DNA from: Promicromonospora sp. AC04
Lineage (GTDB): Bacteria; Actinomycetota; Actinomycetes; Actinomycetales; Cellulomonadaceae
DNA: 64,000 bases
NCBI RefSeq assembly: GCF_003058225.1
Contig: NZ_QBUG01000009.1
Coordinates: forward strand, 248,001-312,000
Reading direction: 5' to 3'
Below the pieces are notes generated by a model, which was not told the origin of the DNA, did no database searches, and was given only the letters and a program-made list of their open reading frames with translations. Shown piece after piece: positions 52,971 to 61,336 of the stretch. Position 1 is the stretch's first letter, and the number at the start of each line of letters is the position of its first letter. Made by a program: the position numbers and the translations under genes.

Positions 52971-53867
52971 GTGAGCGGCGCGCCGATCGCAGTGATCGGC
53001 CCTGGCGCGATCGGCGGCCTCATGGCCGCCCTGATGCAGCGCGCGGGGCACGACGTCACGGTGGTCGCGCGGGAGCCGACCGCCACCCACATCGCCGAGC
53101 ACGGGCTCGACGTCGTGACCGACCTCTTCGGCGCCTGGCACGCGCCCCTGCCCGCCTCCACGACGGTGCCGCACGGCGCTCGCGTCCTGGTCGCGGTCAA
53201 GGCCGACGGTGTGGCCGCGGCCGCCGACCTGCTGCGGGATGCCGCGCCGACCGAGGTGATCGCCCTGCTCAACGGCGTGGAGCACATGGACCGGCTGCGT
53301 TCGGCCGCGGACGGCGCACGCGTCTTCGGCGCGACGATCGCCGGCCAGACGCGCCGCACCCCCGTGGGTGGCCCCCGCCCCGCCACGGTCACGCACTCGT
53401 TCAACCTGCTCACGATCGTGGTGCCCGACGAGGCGGAGGACCTCGGCCTCGCCGCCGCCCTGCGCGACACGGGCGCCGTCATGAACACCGGCGGCACCGA
53501 GAACGAGGTGCTCTGGAAGAAGCTGCGGTTCCTCGCCGCCCTGTCGCTGCTGACCTCGACGTGGAAGGTAGGTATCCGGGAGGCGCTGGACCGCGACCCG
53601 GGGCTCACCGCCGGGCTGCTGGACGAGATCGCCGCGGTCGCGTCCGCCGAGGGCGTCCCGTCCACGGGCGAGGACCTGCGCCTGCTGCTCGCAGACCTGC
53701 CGCCCCGGACCGTCGGCTCCCTGGAGGCCGACCTGTCGGCCGGCCGGCCGGGCGAGCTCGACGCGATCGGCGGCGCGATCCTGCGGGCCGGTCAGCGGCA
53801 CGGGGTGGTGATGCCGGTGCTCACGGCGACGGTGGACCGCCTGGCGGCGTCGGTCACGCAAGCCTGA
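52971..53867 (+). CDS. 2-Dehydropantoate 2-reductase-like (PanE/ApbA)
   Basis: A 298-residue ketopantoate-reductase-family enzyme: Rossmann GPGAIGGLMAALMQRAGHDV (10-29), VKADGVAAAADLL, NGVEHMDRL and KLRFLAALSLLTST, where Lys is the usual catalytic residue. Canonical PanE makes pantoate for coenzyme A using NADPH. Here the neighbours are lipid genes and no other pantothenate gene is present, so it may be a related reductase. GTG 52971. Confidence 0.8.
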   Translation: MSGAPIAVIGPGAIGGLMAALMQRAGHDVTVVAREPTATHIAEHGLDVVTDLFGAWHAPLPASTTVPHGARVLVAVKADGVAAAADLLRDAAPTEVIALLNGVEHMDRLRSAADGARVFGATIAGQTRRTPVGGPRPATVTHSFNLLTIVVPDEAEDLGLAAALRDTGAVMNTGGTENEVLWKKLRFLAALSLLTSTWKVGIREALDRDPGLTAGLLDEIAAVASAEGVPSTGEDLRLLLADLPPRTVGSLEADLSAGRPGELDAIGGAILRAGQRHGVVMPVLTATVDRLAASVTQA

Positions 53868-53876
53868 CCAAGCCGT

Positions 53877-55304
53877 TCACCAGAAGCGGACCGGGAGGCC
53901 GTGGCGGGCGAACACGGCCTCGACCGCGGCGCGTATCTGATCAGGGGTGCCGAGCCGCTCCTCGTCCAGCCCGAGCACCGCGAGGGTCGCGACGCCGTTG
54001 TGCTCGGACCACCAGGAGTCCAGGCCGCCCCGCATCTGGCGCAGGCGCCCGCGGGTCAGCCCCTGCGTGATCCCGCGCATGAGCACGCTGGTGGCGGGCG
54101 TGCCGAGCGGGGTGGCGAACGTCGCGGGCAGCCGGCCCAGGTTCGAGGCCAGGCACAGCGGGGCGGTGCCGTCGCGCGCGGCGCGCTTGGCGACGGCGTC
54201 GGGCACCATCTGCATGAGCGGCTTCAGCGGGCCCAGGGTGTCCACCCGGGTGCCGGTCTTCAGGGCCAGGAACTCGGTCTTGGAGCGGGCCCGGATGTGC
54301 TCCATGTCGGCCACCACCCCCGCGCGCTCCGGCGCGGGCGTCACCGTGGTGTCGACGGCGATGGAGACCCCCGACGTCGCGTTCGAGCGCAGGTCGCCCT
54401 TCTTGCGCAGGCTGACGGGCAGCGAGACGCGCACCGGCATGCCTGCCGTCGCGGCGCCGGCGGCGAGCAGGATCTCCGTGCACACGGCGATCAGCAGCGT
54501 GTTCGCGGTCCCGCCGGCCGCGTGGGCCGCGCGGTGCCAGGTGGAGGCGTCCGTGTCGACCACGACGATGGGTGGGTCGGCGAGCTCGTCGTCGTCGGCG
54601 CGCGGCTCGGGCCGGGGCCGGTCCGACGACTGCTGCGCCATCAGCGGCGGCACCGGGCCCTGCCGGGCTGCCTGCCGCAGGCCGTCGGCCACGGCGCGCG
54701 CCTGGTTCGTGGCGTCGCGCAGGTCGGCCACGAGGCCGGTGCGGATGCGCTCGCCCTCCACGGGCAGACGGCGGATGTCCGACGCCGGACCGGCCACCGG
54801 CGTCGCGTCCGGGATGCTCTCGGCGGCGGCCGCGTCGACCGCGGCCCGCAGCGCGCCGATGTGCATGCCGCCGTCGGCGACGACGTGCGACGTCACGAAG
54901 CTGAGCAGGCTCCCGCCGCCCGCCGTGGGCGCGGCGGCGAGGGCCCAGGTGGGGCCGTTCTCGGGGTCCAGGCTCACCTGGGCCTGGCGGTTCGCCCAGT
55001 CGAGGACGGCGTCGTCGCGCACGGGGGCGGACCCGACCACCAGGTCGGGCAGCACCGTGGAGGCCGACCACCGGGCGCGGGCGCCCGGGAGGCGGCCGGG
55101 CCGCACCACCCGCTGCAGCGGGCCGTTCGCGAGGCCGCGGTGCAGGGCGCGCAGGGCGTCGAGGTCCAGGGGTGCGGGCAGGCGCCAGACCGTCTGGTTG
55201 ACCACGGCGACGCCGAGCACGCGGCGGGTGCGCAGGAAGAGGTCGTCGTCGTAGGTGAGGCGGTTGCTGGCGGCAGGGTTGCTGGTGGTCGCTGGGCTGG
55301 TCAC
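53877..55304 (-). CDS. Stand-alone condensation/WS-DGAT-like acyltransferase A
   Basis: A 475-residue protein with the acyltransferase motif SHVVADGG (H140xxxDG145). It shares a signature with the product of 56698-58170: NQTVWRL, RLPGARARW, LDPENGPTW, and SNLGRLPATF. No carrier-protein or adenylation domain is attached. GTG 55304 is chosen because GGAGG sits 4 bases before it. Such free-standing C-domain-fold enzymes (PapA5, wax synthase) transfer acyl groups from CoA or carrier proteins to alcohols. Divergent from the glycosyltransferase, with a 53-base gap. Confidence 0.8.
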   Translation of the reverse strand: MTSPATTSNPAASNRLTYDDDLFLRTRRVLGVAVVNQTVWRLPAPLDLDALRALHRGLANGPLQRVVRPGRLPGARARWSASTVLPDLVVGSAPVRDDAVLDWANRQAQVSLDPENGPTWALAAAPTAGGGSLLSFVTSHVVADGGMHIGALRAAVDAAAAESIPDATPVAGPASDIRRLPVEGERIRTGLVADLRDATNQARAVADGLRQAARQGPVPPLMAQQSSDRPRPEPRADDDELADPPIVVVDTDASTWHRAAHAAGGTANTLLIAVCTEILLAAGAATAGMPVRVSLPVSLRKKGDLRSNATSGVSIAVDTTVTPAPERAGVVADMEHIRARSKTEFLALKTGTRVDTLGPLKPLMQMVPDAVAKRAARDGTAPLCLASNLGRLPATFATPLGTPATSVLMRGITQGLTRGRLRQMRGGLDSWWSEHNGVATLAVLGLDEERLGTPDQIRAAVEAVFARHGLPVRFW

Positions 55305-55345
55305 GGGGCCTCCGGTGCCGGGCAAGGGGTTGTGTGTCGGGCGGG

Positions 55346-55351
55346 TAGGGT
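55346..55351 (+). promoter_or_regulatory. -10 box of the glycosyltransferase
   Basis: TAGGGT ends 6 bases before GTG 55358, implying a leaderless transcript within the 53-base divergent gap. Confidence 0.45.
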
Positions 55352-55357
55352 GCGCGC

Positions 55358-56683
55358 GTGCGTCATGTCATGGCCCTGGTGGGCAGTCGAGGAGATGTGC
55401 AGCCGGCCCTCGCGGTCGCTCTGGAGCTGCGTCGTCGCGGGCACGATGTGGTGACCGGCGTCGCGCCGAACCTCGTGCCGCTGGCCGAGCGGCTGGGCCT
55501 GGACCCGGTGCCGCTGGGCATCGACTCGGCGGCCCTGCTGGGCTCCGACCTGGTGCGCCGCGACATGCGCTCGGCCCACCCGGTGCGCCGGGTGCGGGCG
55601 CTGCGCGCCGTCGCCGCGGCGGGCTGGGACGAGCTGCGCACCGGCCTGCTGGCGTTGCTGGACGACGTCGGCGGCGCCGACACCGTGGTGACCGGCCTGC
55701 TCGGCCAGGAGGTGGCCGCCGCCGTGGCCGAGCGGCGCGGGCTCGGCATGGCCGCGCTGCACTACTGCCCGGTGCGGGCCAATCGCGTGGTGTCGCCCGT
55801 GAGCGGCGTGCGCGGGCCGGGCGCCACGCGGGCGGTCTGGGGACTGGGGGAGCGGGTGCGCTGGGACCTGACCCGCCGGGCGGAGAACGCCCAGCGCGCC
55901 GAGCTCGGCCTGGGCGCCACCCGCGTGCACCTGCCCACCAGGCTGCGCGACGCCGGGGCGGTCGAGATCCAGGCCTACGACCCCGTGCTCGTGCCCGGCC
56001 TCGCCGACGAGTGGGGCCCGCGGCGCCCGTTCACGGGCTTCCTCGCCCTGGACGACGACGCCCGGGCGCGCCTCGGGGAGGCCGGCTCGGGCCCGGACGC
56101 CGAGCCCGGGGCTGCCCTCGACGCTGGGCTCGACGCGGGCCTCGAAGGATGGCTGGACGACGGCGACCCGCCCGTCTACGTCGGGTTCGGCTCCATGCCC
56201 GTCGCCGACCCGCCCGCACTGCTCGCCGCCGTCGACGCCGCGTGCGCCGAGCTCGGCGTGCGCGCGCTGGTGAGCGCCGGGTGGAACGACTTCTCGGCCG
56301 CCGGCGGCGCGGACGGCGTGGACGAGAAGCGGGTGCGCGTGGTCGGCGCCGTCGACCACGCCGCCGTGCTGCCCCGCTGCCGCGCCGCCGTCCACCACGG
56401 CGGGGCAGGCACCACGGGGGCGGTGCTGCGGGCGGGGCTGCCCGCCGTCGTCGGCTGGTACTCCGCCGACCAGCCCATGTGGGGCGACCTGCTGCGCGGC
56501 GCGGGGGTCGGCGTCGCGCGCCGCGCGAGCACGCTCGCACAGCCGGGCGTGCTCGCCGGGGCCCTGTCCGAGGTGCTCGACGACGCCACCGCGGCCCGCG
56601 CCGCCGCGCTCGGTTCGCGGCTGGTGCCCGCCGACCGGGCGGTCGCCGCGGCGGCCGACGCGATCGGCGACATCGGACGCTGA
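55358..56683 (+). CDS. Glycosyltransferase, GT1 family
   Basis: A 441-residue GT-B glycosyltransferase. The N-terminus MRHVMALVGSRGDVQPALAVALEL is the acceptor-side loop of the GT1/UGT type, and LPRCRAAVHHGGAGTTGAVLRAGLPAVVGWYSADQPMWG (about 335-373) is the sugar-nucleotide site. Relatives glycosylate macrolides, sterols, carotenoids and lipids. It lies between the two mirrored acyltransferases, so it probably glycosylates the acceptor that the five acyltransferases modify. An insert of about 12 residues (GPDAEPGAALDAG) is Ala/Gly/Asp-rich. Confidence 0.88.
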   Translation: MRHVMALVGSRGDVQPALAVALELRRRGHDVVTGVAPNLVPLAERLGLDPVPLGIDSAALLGSDLVRRDMRSAHPVRRVRALRAVAAAGWDELRTGLLALLDDVGGADTVVTGLLGQEVAAAVAERRGLGMAALHYCPVRANRVVSPVSGVRGPGATRAVWGLGERVRWDLTRRAENAQRAELGLGATRVHLPTRLRDAGAVEIQAYDPVLVPGLADEWGPRRPFTGFLALDDDARARLGEAGSGPDAEPGAALDAGLDAGLEGWLDDGDPPVYVGFGSMPVADPPALLAAVDAACAELGVRALVSAGWNDFSAAGGADGVDEKRVRVVGAVDHAAVLPRCRAAVHHGGAGTTGAVLRAGLPAVVGWYSADQPMWGDLLRGAGVGVARRASTLAQPGVLAGALSEVLDDATAARAAALGSRLVPADRAVAAAADAIGDIGR

Positions 56684-56697
56684 GCCGCCCCGCGCCG

Positions 56698-58170
56698 TCA
56701 CCACGGGACCGCCGGCAGCTTCCAGACCTCCACCTCGGCCAGCACGAGGTCGCGCAGGGTCTCGGCGTCTGCCACCCGGTCGGGGTCGAGGGCGGCGACG
56801 CTGAGCACCGTCGCCTTGCCCACGGTGGTGCAGAAGGCGACCAGCCCGCCGCCGACGGCGCGCAGCTCTGCGGCGGTCGCGCCCTGGTAGTGCGACAGGG
56901 TGGCGACCGCGCGCACGGAGCCGCCCGGCGCGTGGGTGTACCCGGCGGGCGGCTTGCCCAGGTTGGACGCCAGGGCCGCCGCCACGGGCGGCTGCGGCAG
57001 GCGGCTCACGAGGGTGTCGGGCAGCATCTGCACCAGCTCGAGCGGCACCGGGGCCACCTCGGGCGCCGCCTGCCCGACGGCGGTGTACGCCTCCTTGGCG
57101 GCCGCCCGGACCCAGCCGAGGTCGCGGTGGGCCAGGACGTCGGCCGGGATCGTGACCCGGGCGATCTTGGTCGAGTTGGCGCGCGGGTCGTCGGCGCCGC
57201 GCGTGGACACGGGCAGCGCCACCGGGACGGGCTGCCCCGGGAACCGGCCGGTGGCGTGCACCAGGCGGGCGAGGAACGCCACGAACCAGGTGTTGGGGGT
57301 GCCGCCGTGCTCGGCGGCGGCCGCGGCCACCTGGTCGGACGGGAGCTCGACGTGCAGCACGGGCGCGCGCCAGCCGGCGTCGTCGGGAGCCTGGGTCCCG
57401 GCGGGCTCGACCGCCGAGGCGTGGGTCGGGCCGTTCGAGACCAGGGTCTCGGCAGGCTCGGCCTGCGGACGGGGTTCGGCCACCGGACCGGGCTCGGCCG
57501 CCGGAGCGGCCTCGATCGCCCGGGTGGCGGGCTCGCCCGCCGCGGCGGTGCGGGCGGCCTGCCGGGCCTTGGCCCGCGCCCACCGGCCGACGGCGGCGGC
57601 CTGCGCGGCGGCGTCGGCGGCGTCGGCCAGCAGCGCCCGGGTCCCGCGCTCGGGTGCAGGCACGGCTATCGGGTCGGCATGCGTCGAGGCGCGCACTATG
57701 GCGTCGATCAGCGCGGCGCCGTCCGCGACGGCGTGCGCGCAGGTGAGCGAGACGATCCCGCCGACCACCTCGCCCGCGCTGCCGGCGCCGGTCACCGGGC
57801 CGGCCACGAGGTCCGCGGCGGCGAGCCGCCAGGAGCGGCCCCGGGCGGGGTCGAGCGGCACGTCGGCCTGCGACTGCGCCCACGTCCCGATCTGGCCGGC
57901 GGCCACGGCCGCCGTCTGCAGGTCGACGACCGGCAGTGTGCCGGCGGGCGCCCACCGGTGCCGCGCGCCGGGTATGCGGGCGCGCACCACCCGCCGGTGC
58001 AGCGAGCCGGCGGCGATGCCTTCGGCCAGGTCACGCAGGCGATCGGCGTCGTACGGCCCGTCGAGGCGCCACAGCACCTGGTTCACCGCCGGGCTGGCGT
58101 CGCCGTCGTGCCGGCGCAGGAACATGTCGTCCGCGAACTGCAGTCGCAGTGCGGGTGGCGGGTCCGTCAC
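56698..58170 (-). CDS. Stand-alone condensation/WS-DGAT-like acyltransferase B
   Basis: A 490-residue paralog of acyltransferase A: motif AHAVADGA (H146xxxDG151), NQVLWRL, RIPGARHRW, LDPARGRSW, SNLGKPPAG. GTG 58170 follows GGGGAG by 7 bases. A low-complexity linker (roughly 205-264: EPATRAIEAAPAAEPGP and similar) contains a repeat-like DNA word (57436-57451). It faces the three-gene operon to the right across a 188-base promoter gap. Substrate unknown. Confidence 0.8.
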   Translation of the reverse strand: MTDPPPALRLQFADDMFLRRHDGDASPAVNQVLWRLDGPYDADRLRDLAEGIAAGSLHRRVVRARIPGARHRWAPAGTLPVVDLQTAAVAAGQIGTWAQSQADVPLDPARGRSWRLAAADLVAGPVTGAGSAGEVVGGIVSLTCAHAVADGAALIDAIVRASTHADPIAVPAPERGTRALLADAADAAAQAAAVGRWARAKARQAARTAAAGEPATRAIEAAPAAEPGPVAEPRPQAEPAETLVSNGPTHASAVEPAGTQAPDDAGWRAPVLHVELPSDQVAAAAAEHGGTPNTWFVAFLARLVHATGRFPGQPVPVALPVSTRGADDPRANSTKIARVTIPADVLAHRDLGWVRAAAKEAYTAVGQAAPEVAPVPLELVQMLPDTLVSRLPQPPVAAALASNLGKPPAGYTHAPGGSVRAVATLSHYQGATAAELRAVGGGLVAFCTTVGKATVLSVAALDPDRVADAETLRDLVLAEVEVWKLPAVPW

Positions 58171-58272
58171 GCTCGTCTCCCCGTTCGGGTCCCGGTCCCT
58201 GAAGGGACCGTCGTCTTCAAGAGCCAGACCATACCGGGCATACGGGGGGACTAACTTTCACCCGACTAATCC

Positions 58273-58283
58273 GGTATAAAGGG
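58273..58283 (+). promoter_or_regulatory. Promoter of the acyltransferase operon
   Basis: GGTATAAAGGG repeats the 52444-52454 sequence exactly, 76 bases before ATG 58359. No clear -35 hexamer was found, so it may be an extended -10 promoter or one for an alternative sigma factor. Confidence 0.55.
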
Positions 58284-58358
58284 CGGCGCAAGGGGACCGC
58301 GGAACTCGTCCGACGTCGTGCTGGCCGTGCCCACATAACGATCTAGGGATCCGCCTGC

Positions 58359-59810
58359 ATGGAATACACCGAGCTTTCGGCCTATGACCTACCCGCCGGA
58401 GCCGTGACGTCCTGGACGCCGCGAGCCGACGCCGGGCGGTGGCAGCAGGACCCGCGAGACCTGTCTCCGGGGCACGAGGCGCACCTGCGCGACTCGGAGC
58501 CGGGCTCCTGGATCGGGTCGGTGCTGCGCGTGCCCGGCCCGTACGAGCCGGAGCCGCTGCGCCGCGCGATCCACGCGTGGGTGAGCCGCCACGAGGTGCT
58601 GCGCACCACCGTCACGCGGGACGCCGGCGAGGGCTGGCGTCGGGTCACCGCCCCGGCCGAGGCCGTCACCATCCGGGACCTGGTGGTCGGCGACCTGACC
58701 GCCGTGCAGGTCGTCGCGCTGCTGCCCAGCCTGCTCGCCGACGTCTCGCCCACCGCCTGGCCCCACTGCGTGATGGCGAGCGTCGTGCCCGATCCGGCCC
58801 CCGGCTCAGCGGGCGCCGACCACTTCGTGCTCGCGTTCGGCGCCGACCACTCGGTGATGGACGCCTACTCCCAGCTCCTCTGGTTCGAGGAGATCGTCTC
58901 CCTGTACGACGCCGCCCGCCAGGGCGTGCCCGACGCCGAGCTGCGCGTGCTCGAGGTCGGCTCCCACGTGGACTTCTCCGCCGAGGACCGCAAGCTCGCC
59001 ATGACGCTCGCCGCCGACGGCGAGCCGGTGCGCCGCTGGCTCGACTTCCTCGGGCCCGACGGCCTCTTCCCCCACTACGGCACCGGGATCACGCAGCCCG
59101 CCGCCGACGCCGCCGAGGCGGCCCGCCCGCAGGCCTCCCGGTCGGAGTGGCTCGCCACCGTCGAGCAGACCGACGACCTGAGCGCCCGCAGCCGGGCCCG
59201 CGGCGCATCCGCCCAGTCCGGGGTGCTGGCCGCGTTCGCGCACGCCGCGCGGCAGGTGCACGGGCTCGACCGGCTGCGGTTCGTGCTGCCGATGCACACC
59301 CGGTACGCGCCGCAGCACGCCGCCGCCGTCGGCTGGTACGTGGGCCTGTGCCCCGTGGACCTCGACCTCGACGGGATCGACCCGGTGCTGCGCGAGCTGG
59401 ATCCCGGCCTGCCGGACCGGGTGGTCGACGGCAACGCCCTGACCGCCACCGTCGAACGCGTGCACGCTGCCGTCTCCGCGGGCAAGCACCTCGTGCGGTA
59501 CTCGTTCGCGCGCATCGCCGAGCTGGGCGGCATCACCGACGGCCCGCACTTCGCCGTGTCGTACGTCGACACCCGGTTCGTGCCCGGGGCCGAGCGCTGG
59601 ACCTCCTGGGACGCCCGGACCCTGCGCAGCCCCGCCTACGGCACCGACGAGCTCTACCTGTGGTTCCTGCGCACCCCCGACGGCCTCAACGTGTCCACCC
59701 GCTACCCGGACACCCCCGCGGCCCACGCCGCGCTGGACGCCCTGATCGAGGAGCTGCGCACCTACTTCCGGGCCTTCGGGTCCGCCGGACTGAAAGAGGC
59801 AGTCGCATGA
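58359..59810 (+). CDS. PapA-like acyltransferase C
   Basis: A 483-residue acyltransferase with the condensation-domain motif in modified form, DHSVMDA (H164xxxD168, Ala in place of Gly). The N-terminal half has the C-domain pattern (VSRHEVLRTT). Start ATG 58359 follows AGGGA. First gene of a three-gene operon of related proteins, joined to the next by ATGA. The N-terminal block PAGAVTSWTP resembles the leader of PapA proteins. Substrate unknown. Confidence 0.82.
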   Translation: MEYTELSAYDLPAGAVTSWTPRADAGRWQQDPRDLSPGHEAHLRDSEPGSWIGSVLRVPGPYEPEPLRRAIHAWVSRHEVLRTTVTRDAGEGWRRVTAPAEAVTIRDLVVGDLTAVQVVALLPSLLADVSPTAWPHCVMASVVPDPAPGSAGADHFVLAFGADHSVMDAYSQLLWFEEIVSLYDAARQGVPDAELRVLEVGSHVDFSAEDRKLAMTLAADGEPVRRWLDFLGPDGLFPHYGTGITQPAADAAEAARPQASRSEWLATVEQTDDLSARSRARGASAQSGVLAAFAHAARQVHGLDRLRFVLPMHTRYAPQHAAAVGWYVGLCPVDLDLDGIDPVLRELDPGLPDRVVDGNALTATVERVHAAVSAGKHLVRYSFARIAELGGITDGPHFAVSYVDTRFVPGAERWTSWDARTLRSPAYGTDELYLWFLRTPDGLNVSTRYPDTPAAHAALDALIEELRTYFRAFGSAGLKEAVA

Positions 59811-61336
59811 TTCTCGGCGCTATGGGTACCTGGTCCCCGCGACCCGGACGGGTGCTGCACGTACGGCCCACGGCGGAGGCGCTCGCCGCCGCGGAGTGGG
59901 CCCCCGTGGACCCGGGACCGCCGTCGTTCCTGCAGGGCGACCACCTGCGTGCCTACGCGGCGCGCCGGGCGGCCGGCGGCCGGCACCGGGCCTGGACCGG
60001 CACGGCCACCTACCTCGACGGGGCGTTCGACGGCGCCGCCCTCGCCCGGGCGCTGACCCGGCTGGTCCGCAGGCACGAGGGCCTGCGCACCTGGTTCGAC
60101 GTCGACGGCTGTGCCGAGGGGGCCGACCCGGTGCGGCACCTGGTTCCCGCGGACGCCGTCGACTTCGAGGTGGTGGCGGTCCCCGCCTTCTCGCCGGTGC
60201 CCGGCCTCCCGTGGGACGAGTGGGTGACCACGCACCTCAACGAGACGTTCGACGCCGCGTGCCGCCCCGACTCGTGGGCGCCGTTCGCGCTCGGGGCGAC
60301 AGTCACTGACGACGGGTTCGGCCTGTTCTGGGGGTGCGACCACGCGTTCACCGACGGCGCGTCGCAGCTGATGGTGCTCAGCGAGCTCGAGGAGCTGTAC
60401 GCGGAGGAGCTCGGCGGGGGAACGGGCGAGCCCGAGGCGCGGCCCGAGACCGCGGGTTCGGTCCTCGACCACGGCCGGGCCGAGCACGCGCTCGCGGCCG
60501 CGACCCCGGCGGACGCCCCCGAGATCCGCGCGTGGTCCGACGCCGTGGCCGCGCACGACGGCCGGCTGCCGAAGTTCGCGCTCGACCTGGGCCTGGAGCC
60601 CGGCGAGACCTCGGCCGTGAAGATCCGCTCCACGACCCTGCTCGACGCCGACGGCCTGGCGCGCATGGAGGAGCTGGCCGCGGCGCACGGCGCCCGCTTC
60701 ACCGGGGCGGTGTTCGCCGGGCTCGCGCTCACGGACGCCCGGCTCACCGGGGCCACCGACTGGTTCGGCGTCACCGTAGTGGGTTCGCGCGGACCCGGGT
60801 TCGAGACCACGCAGGGCTGGCTCTGCAACTTCACGCCGGTCACGTTCCCGGTGGCCGACGGCGGCGCCCCGGCGTCGTTCACCGACGTCCTGCCCGTCGC
60901 GGACGCGGCGTTCCGGCAGGCCAGGAAGGTGGCCAAGGTCCCGGTGCACGCCGCGCTCGGCGTCATGCTGGCCGACGGAGTCCTGGACCCCGCATCGCTG
61001 GGCAGCCCGCAGCTGATCAGCTACCTGGACCTGCGGCGGTTCCCGGGCGTCGGGCGGCCCGCCTACGACCGCGGCCTGCACTTCACGGGCGAGGGCCGCA
61101 CCGGCAACGCGTCCCTGTGGGTCAACCGCGACCACGAGCGGCTCTACCTCGTGATGCAGACCCCGGACACGCCGACGGCGCAGGCCGCCGTCGACCGCTA
61201 CGTCGCCGAGGTGACGGCCACCTTCGAGGCAGCGGTCGCCGCGCCCCCGGCGGCCGGCGCCGACGAGGCCCTGGTGGGCGCGGCCGAGGCCCGCGACGAG
61301 CGCCTGGAGGCGACCGGTGCGGGTCGTCTCGGCTGA
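59807..61336 (+). CDS. PapA-like acyltransferase D
   Basis: A 509-residue acyltransferase with canonical motif DHAFTDG (H179xxxDG184). Its N-terminal layout (GTWSPRPGRVLHVRP, then PPSFLQGDHLRAY and LVRRHEGLRTWF) closely follows the mycobacterial trehalose acyltransferases PapA1, PapA2 and PapA3, the best match of the five. Members transfer acyl chains to trehalose in sulfolipid and polyacyltrehalose synthesis. ATG 59807 overlaps the upstream stop (ATGA). Confidence 0.85.
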   Translation: MILGAMGTWSPRPGRVLHVRPTAEALAAAEWAPVDPGPPSFLQGDHLRAYAARRAAGGRHRAWTGTATYLDGAFDGAALARALTRLVRRHEGLRTWFDVDGCAEGADPVRHLVPADAVDFEVVAVPAFSPVPGLPWDEWVTTHLNETFDAACRPDSWAPFALGATVTDDGFGLFWGCDHAFTDGASQLMVLSELEELYAEELGGGTGEPEARPETAGSVLDHGRAEHALAAATPADAPEIRAWSDAVAAHDGRLPKFALDLGLEPGETSAVKIRSTTLLDADGLARMEELAAAHGARFTGAVFAGLALTDARLTGATDWFGVTVVGSRGPGFETTQGWLCNFTPVTFPVADGGAPASFTDVLPVADAAFRQARKVAKVPVHAALGVMLADGVLDPASLGSPQLISYLDLRRFPGVGRPAYDRGLHFTGEGRTGNASLWVNRDHERLYLVMQTPDTPTAQAAVDRYVAEVTATFEAAVAAPPAAGADEALVGAAEARDERLEATGAGRLG

